Positions 20,772-24,126 of a stretch of DNA of 24,126 bases are shown here, piece after piece (position 1 is the stretch's first letter; the number at the start of each line of letters is the position of its first letter). Origin of the DNA: a virus. The notes beneath the pieces are model-generated. The model ran no database searches. It was given only the letters and a program-made list of their open reading frames with translations, and was not told where the DNA came from. A program made the translations under genes and the position numbers. The DNA is taken from the IMG/VR virus record IMGVR_UViG_3300044237_001912, positions 1 to 24,126 of that record, one strand, 5' to 3'.

Positions 20772-20976
20772 AAATAGAGACTATCCCGCTCCTTCTAAAA
20801 AAGCGAGCAAACCTGCCCCTAGCGTACCTGCTATGGAAGATACTACTAAAACTGAAGTAGTAAAAGCAGGGGAAGTAAATACTGACGCTAAAGGTAATGT
20901 TGTTGGTAAAGAATCAAAAGTAAAAGCTGCCTACGGGCAAACAAAAGGACTTCTTTGGTATAATTACATTAAGTAA
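20764..20976 (+). CDS. Small basic head-locus protein
   Basis: I chose ATG 20764, with GGAG (20754-20757) upstream, which overlaps the portal stop by 8 bp; an in-frame GTG at 20734 is less likely. The 70-residue product is hydrophilic, basic at the start (MHRNRDYPAPSKKASKPAPS) and ends YGQTKGLLWYNYIK. It shares one base with the next start (TAATGG). Its place between portal and scaffold genes suggests a minor head or packaging factor. No family recognised. Confidence 0.68.
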   Translation: MHRNRDYPAPSKKASKPAPSVPAMEDTTKTEVVKAGEVNTDAKGNVVGKESKVKAAYGQTKGLLWYNYIK

Positions 20977-21173
20977 TGGATTATATCGTAGCTACGGAGC
21001 ATTTGCTCCGTAAATATCGTGAGCGTAAAGAAGCACTCACGCAAACGCTTGCTGCTGGTGGTGTTGAAGATATACAACAATACCAACGGATAGTAGGTGA
21101 AATAGCAGGTTTGAGTTTAGCTGAACAGGAAATTCAAACCTTACATTCTAATATGGAGGATGCAAATGACTGA
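20976..21173 (+). CDS. Small helical head-locus protein
   Basis: The 65-residue product begins MDYIVATEHLLRKYRERKEA and continues with a second amphipathic helix, IAGLSLAEQEIQTLHSNMED. A two-helix hairpin of this type (a helix, a loop with AAGGVEDIQQYQ, a second helix) is a frequent small protein next to phage portals, with no known function to me. Start and stop are shared with both neighbours (TAATG; overlap with gene 21166). Confidence 0.7.
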   Translation: MDYIVATEHLLRKYRERKEALTQTLAAGGVEDIQQYQRIVGEIAGLSLAEQEIQTLHSNMEDAND

Positions 21174-21609
21174 TACTGTTCCAGATCGAGTAGATAATTT
21201 TGGTAGTAATGGTGCTTCGTTAAAAGCTGAAGAACCAGTTATAGAAAACACTATTACGCACGAAAATTTAGAAGCTCATGCAAATAAGTTACCACGTCCA
21301 ACGGGGTATCGTATTTTAATATTACCTTTTAGTATGTCGAGTGTTACTAAAGGCGGTATACATTTAGCTAAACAAACAGTAGACAAAGAACGTCTTTCTA
21401 CTGTCGTTGGTTATGTTGTCGCTACGGGACCCGACGCATATAAAGATATGAATAAGTTTCCAGACGGAGCTTGGTGTAAAGAAGGTGATTGGGTAATTTT
21501 TGGTAGATATGCGGGAGCTCGTTTTCAAATAGAAGGTGGCGATATGCGACTTTTAAACGATGACGAAATTTTAGCGTCTATTGATGATCCCGAAGCAATT
21601 TTATCATAA
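21166..21609 (+). CDS. GroES-like co-chaperonin (Cpn10 fold)
   Basis: I chose ATG 21166, six nt after GGAGG; the in-frame ATG at 21160 touches that site. The 147-residue protein has a GroES-like domain at about 43-138: PRPTGYRILILPF (43-55), a mobile loop with TKGGIHLA (61-68, compare the GGIVL-type loop that binds GroEL), VVGYVVATGPDAYKD, WCKEGDWVIFGRYAG (103-117) and IEGGDMRLLNDDEILASI (122-139). An N-terminal extension of about 40 residues is extra. Phage co-chaperonins cap the host GroEL chamber to fold large capsid proteins; the place between portal and scaffold/capsid genes fits. No phage GroEL is visible in the window. Confidence 0.82.
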   Translation: MTDTVPDRVDNFGSNGASLKAEEPVIENTITHENLEAHANKLPRPTGYRILILPFSMSSVTKGGIHLAKQTVDKERLSTVVGYVVATGPDAYKDMNKFPDGAWCKEGDWVIFGRYAGARFQIEGGDMRLLNDDEILASIDDPEAILS

Positions 21610-21626
21610 CAACTTGAGGAGGACTC

Positions 21627-22514
21627 ATGCAAGAAGAAGCAGAAAAAATAGAACTAGAACTTCCCGAAGGGGAAGTTGACCCAAGGGCGGCTGATGTCGA
21701 TGATTCAGTACCTTCCGTAATGGAAGAAGGAGTCGTTACAGCCGAAGAAGAACCAAAAGATGAATTAGATCAGATAAGCGATTCAGTACAAAAACGTATT
21801 GATAAACTAACTTATAAAATGCGAGAAGCCGAAAGGCAACGCGATGAAGCAGTTAGTTACGCTCAAAATATTAATAGTTCTAATAACGAACTAAAAGAAA
21901 AGTTAAAGAATTCCGATTCTTCCCTTTTCAAAGAGTATGACAATCGTATACAATCTGATATTGAAAGAGCAAAGACTTATTTAAAAACTGCTCAAGAAAC
22001 AGGAGACGCGGAAGCGATTACCGATGCAACAGAAAAATTATCTAGAGCTAGTGCTGAGGCAGAAAACCTTAGAAGATTATCTGCACAACAGCAGCTTAGA
22101 GAAAAAGACCAAGCTGAAGAAGTTCCTGTTGAAGAATATAAACCCTCTATTAATGCGACGCAAACAACACCAGACCCTAAAGCAGAGGAATGGGCGTCAA
22201 AAAATACATGGTTTGGGACTGATTCTGCTATGACTTTTGCAGCTTTCGGCGTACATAAAGAAATCGTAGAAGAAGGGATTGACCCAACTTCCGATGCTTA
22301 TTACCAAGAAGTTGATAAACGTATGCGAGATAATTTCCCCCACAAGTTTTCTGAAGAGCAAGCTGCCCCCGTGCAACAGGTTGCTGCCAGTAGCAGAGGT
22401 GCTACAGGTAAAAAAACATCACGCAAAATCAAGTTGACACCTAGTCAAGTAGCAATAGCTAAAAGACTAAACGTGCCACTAGAAGAATATGCTAAGCATA
22501 TCGAAGGAGTATAA
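21627..22514 (+). CDS. Scaffold-like protein
   Basis: The 295-residue acidic protein has a disordered acidic N-terminus (LELPEGEVDPRAADVDDSVP), a long helical coiled-coil middle (about 50-165), a conserved-looking block WASKNTWFGTDSAMTFAAFG, then a basic C-terminal helix (KKTSRKIKLTPSQVAIAKRL). This is the usual plan of phage scaffolding proteins: an acidic disordered part, a coiled coil, and a basic C-terminal helix-turn-helix that binds coat protein. It stands just before the capsid genes and has a strong GAGGAGG site 6 nt before the start. No protease domain is present. The functional call rests on architecture and position. Confidence 0.72.
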   Translation: MQEEAEKIELELPEGEVDPRAADVDDSVPSVMEEGVVTAEEEPKDELDQISDSVQKRIDKLTYKMREAERQRDEAVSYAQNINSSNNELKEKLKNSDSSLFKEYDNRIQSDIERAKTYLKTAQETGDAEAITDATEKLSRASAEAENLRRLSAQQQLREKDQAEEVPVEEYKPSINATQTTPDPKAEEWASKNTWFGTDSAMTFAAFGVHKEIVEEGIDPTSDAYYQEVDKRMRDNFPHKFSEEQAAPVQQVAASSRGATGKKTSRKIKLTPSQVAIAKRLNVPLEEYAKHIEGV

Positions 22515-22515
22515 A

Positions 22516-23007
22516 ATGACAGAAGATTATAAAACAGACGTCACTGACCGTAACTCACGGTCTGCAGAGACACGAGACTCTCAAACTCGCAGAACGCCTT
22601 GGAAACCCCCGTCAATGTTAGACGCACCCGAACCACCTCCTGGATATCAGTTTAGGTGGATTAGAGAAGCTACTAGAGGACAGGACGATAAGTCTAATAT
22701 GTCTAAACGTATTAGAGAAGGATATGAACCTGTAAGAGCAGAAGATTATCCTGACTTTGAAGCCCCAACTGTAGATAGTGGAAAAAATAAAGGAGTCATA
22801 GGGGTAGGTGGACTAATACTCGCAAAAGTTCCAGTTGAAACCGCGGACGAAAGAACAGCTTATTTTAAAGATCAGTCTGATTCTGCGTTACAAGGTGTCG
22901 ATCAAAACTTAATGCGAGAAAGTGACCCTAGAATGCCGATTAAAGATAGCGATATCCAAAGGTCTTCTAAGGTTGAATTTGGTAGTAGGAATAATTCCGA
23001 CGATTAA
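22516..23007 (+). CDS. Conserved head-locus protein of unknown role
   Basis: I chose ATG 22516, six nt after AAGGAG (22504-22509); an in-frame upstream start at 22489 would lie inside the scaffold gene. The 163-residue product opens with a polar disordered segment, then has a recognisable block: PPPGYQFRWIREATRGQDD, SKRIREGYEPVRAEDYPDF and KGVIGVGGLILAKVPVETAD. The block order recurs, in my memory, in genes next to capsid genes of marine phages. It may be a minor capsid or assembly factor. No catalytic motif is seen. Confidence 0.72.
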   Translation: MTEDYKTDVTDRNSRSAETRDSQTRRTPWKPPSMLDAPEPPPGYQFRWIREATRGQDDKSNMSKRIREGYEPVRAEDYPDFEAPTVDSGKNKGVIGVGGLILAKVPVETADERTAYFKDQSDSALQGVDQNLMRESDPRMPIKDSDIQRSSKVEFGSRNNSDD

Positions 23008-23039
23008 AGTAAATTTTATTTTAGACATAGGAGGCAAAA

Positions 23040-23579
23040 ATGGCTAATGTAAATGCACCCGATGGGTTTACTCCCGCATATCACATGTACGGTGGTACTA
23101 TCAGACCTGCAAGAATGAGAATAGCTAGTGGAACTTCAGCATCAATATTTAGTGGTGATGTAGTTAATTTATCTAGTGGATATGTCATTCAAGGCACGGC
23201 GACTGGTACTCCTGTAGGTGTTTTTTATGGAGTATTTTTTACGGCAACGGATGGAACGCCTACGTTTTCAAAAGTGTGGACTGGCGGCACAGCAACTTTA
23301 GGTACAGCAGACGCCGAAGCTCTTGTATACAGTGATCCTGGGATCGTATATGAAGCTCAATTTACAGCAGGAACTCCTGCGGTAAGTTTTATCGGCGATA
23401 AGTACACTCTCTCAACAACTGCAGGTAGTACAACTACTGGCAGATCGAAAGAAGGTGTAACTGCAACTACTTCAAGTGGTGTTGCTTTGTGTGTAGGTTT
23501 TGACTTAACTCCTAGTAATTCAATAGGAGCTAATGCTAGAGCTTACTTCACCTTCCCAACTAATACATTCGCAGTTTAA
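23040..23579 (+). CDS. Head decoration-like protein
   Basis: The 179-residue protein begins MANVNAPDGFTPAYHMYGGT and is rich in Gly, Thr and Ser with alternating beta-strand pattern. The opening AN.NAP.GF.P and SIFSGDVVNLSSGYVIQGTA are typical of small capsid-surface or decoration proteins next to the major capsid gene. AGGAGG (23029-23034) lies 5 nt before the start. It is followed, 12 bp later, by the major capsid gene. It would bind the mature capsid surface to stabilise it. Confidence 0.72.
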   Translation: MANVNAPDGFTPAYHMYGGTIRPARMRIASGTSASIFSGDVVNLSSGYVIQGTATGTPVGVFYGVFFTATDGTPTFSKVWTGGTATLGTADAEALVYSDPGIVYEAQFTAGTPAVSFIGDKYTLSTTAGSTTTGRSKEGVTATTSSGVALCVGFDLTPSNSIGANARAYFTFPTNTFAV

Positions 23580-23591
23580 GGAGAATAGATC

Positions 23592-24126
23592 ATGGCAATT
23601 AACAGAGCACAACTCGTAAAAGAACTTGTTCCTGGACTTCATGCTCTTTTCGGATTAGAGTACGAACGATACAACGATGAACACGAAGACATCTTCGACA
23701 CAGAAACCTCTGAAAGAGCTTTCGAAGAAGAAGTTATGTTAAGTGGATTCGGGGAAGCACCTGTAAAAGGTGAAGGAGCCGCGGTGGTATATGAGACTGC
23801 ACAAGAATCATTTACCTCTCGTTACACTCATGAAACCGTAGCTTTAGCGTTTGCGTTAACAGAAGAAGCTATCGAAGATAATCTCTACGATACACTTTCT
23901 TCTAGATACACAAGAGCTTTAGCACGTTCTATGCAACAAACAAAACAAGTGAAAGCAGCTAACGTATTAAACAATGCGTTTAGTTCTTCATTCGTTGGTG
24001 GTGATGGAAAAGAGCTTTGTGCTACAGACCATCCAACTGTTGCAAACGTTGATTTGAGAAACGAGCTGTCTACTTCAGCTGATCTTAATGAAACTTCACT
24101 CGAACAAGCGTTAATAGATATCGTCT
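23592..24126 (+). CDS. Major capsid protein, 3' partial
   Basis: An open frame runs from ATG 23592 (preceded by AAGGAG) to the right edge, 178 complete codons. The visible part reads MAINRAQLVKELVPGLHALF, then DIFDTETSERAFEEEVML, APVKGEGAAVVYETAQESFT, ALAFALTEEAIEDNLY and ARSMQQTKQVKAANVLNNAF. I recognise this as the major capsid protein type of many tailed phages with Mu/HK97-like shells. The N-terminal extended arm and the E-rich helix match the HK97 fold plan. It is the last gene of the head cluster, next to decoration and scaffold-like genes. The C-terminal part is outside the window. Confidence 0.9.
   Translation, partial: MAINRAQLVKELVPGLHALFGLEYERYNDEHEDIFDTETSERAFEEEVMLSGFGEAPVKGEGAAVVYETAQESFTSRYTHETVALAFALTEEAIEDNLYDTLSSRYTRALARSMQQTKQVKAANVLNNAFSSSFVGGDGKELCATDHPTVANVDLRNELSTSADLNETSLEQALIDIV

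Noticed and set aside
22024-22233. Small + strand open frame inside the scaffold-like gene
   Set aside because: Out-of-frame shadow rich in Lys/Leu, without ribosome-binding site.
1-24126. tRNA genes, CRISPR arrays, insertion sequences, attachment sites
   Set aside because: I looked for acceptor/T-loop patterns, regularly spaced repeats, transposase motifs and integrase-linked sites and found none that I could support.

Overview
The window is part of the genome of a tailed double-stranded DNA phage (Caudoviricetes). Every gene I can support lies on the + strand. Genes are packed with short start/stop overlaps. The phage hallmark genes are a family A DNA polymerase, small and large terminase subunits, portal, scaffold-like protein, decoration-like protein and major capsid protein. 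The DNA is AT-rich, with a strong bias to TTA, GAA and AAA codons. Together with gene types familiar from marine phages (lipoprotein o-spanin, GroES-like co-chaperonin, P22-like portal), this suggests a marine phage of a low-GC Gram-negative bacterium. The spanin pair supports a host with an outer membrane. I cannot name phage or host. No integrase, repressor, tRNA or CRISPR array was seen.

Region 1 (1-4683) is DNA metabolism: a protein with the helical domain linked to 5-hydroxymethyl-dU hypermodification (open at the left edge), a thymidylate-synthase-fold enzyme that may be a dUMP hydroxymethylase, a small protein possibly of the nucleotide-modification-associated type, a basic small protein, PolA with proofreading domain, and a small HTH protein. 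Region 2 (4684-7788) holds a two-zinc-knuckle protein, a VRR-NUC nuclease, a DUF932 protein and three small ORFs.

Region 3 (7789-12530) is an accessory zone of about 16 very small genes in several short operons. Most operons start with the same promoter: an extended -35 box TGCTTTACTTT, exactly 17 bp, then a TATAAT-like -10, followed by a nearly constant ribosome-binding segment. The same -35/17-bp architecture occurs upstream at 4828, 5956 and 7800 and downstream at 13560. This repeated element is the strongest unexplained signal in the window.

Region 4 (12531-15742) is a mosaic: two adjacent terminators, a small terminase gene with unusually GC-rich codon use, two single-gene cassettes with their own promoter and terminator, short tandem repeats, a tandem dyad-symmetric site and an overlapping inner/outer spanin pair. 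Region 5 (15743-24126) is packaging and head morphogenesis: a candidate ADP-ribosyltransferase-fold protein, large terminase, portal, two small proteins, GroES-like co-chaperonin, scaffold-like protein, a conserved head-locus protein, decoration-like protein and the first 178 codons of the major capsid protein, cut by the right edge. Terminase subunits are separated by about 3.3 kb of lysis and cassette genes.

Protein family calls are from memory of motifs; no search was run.
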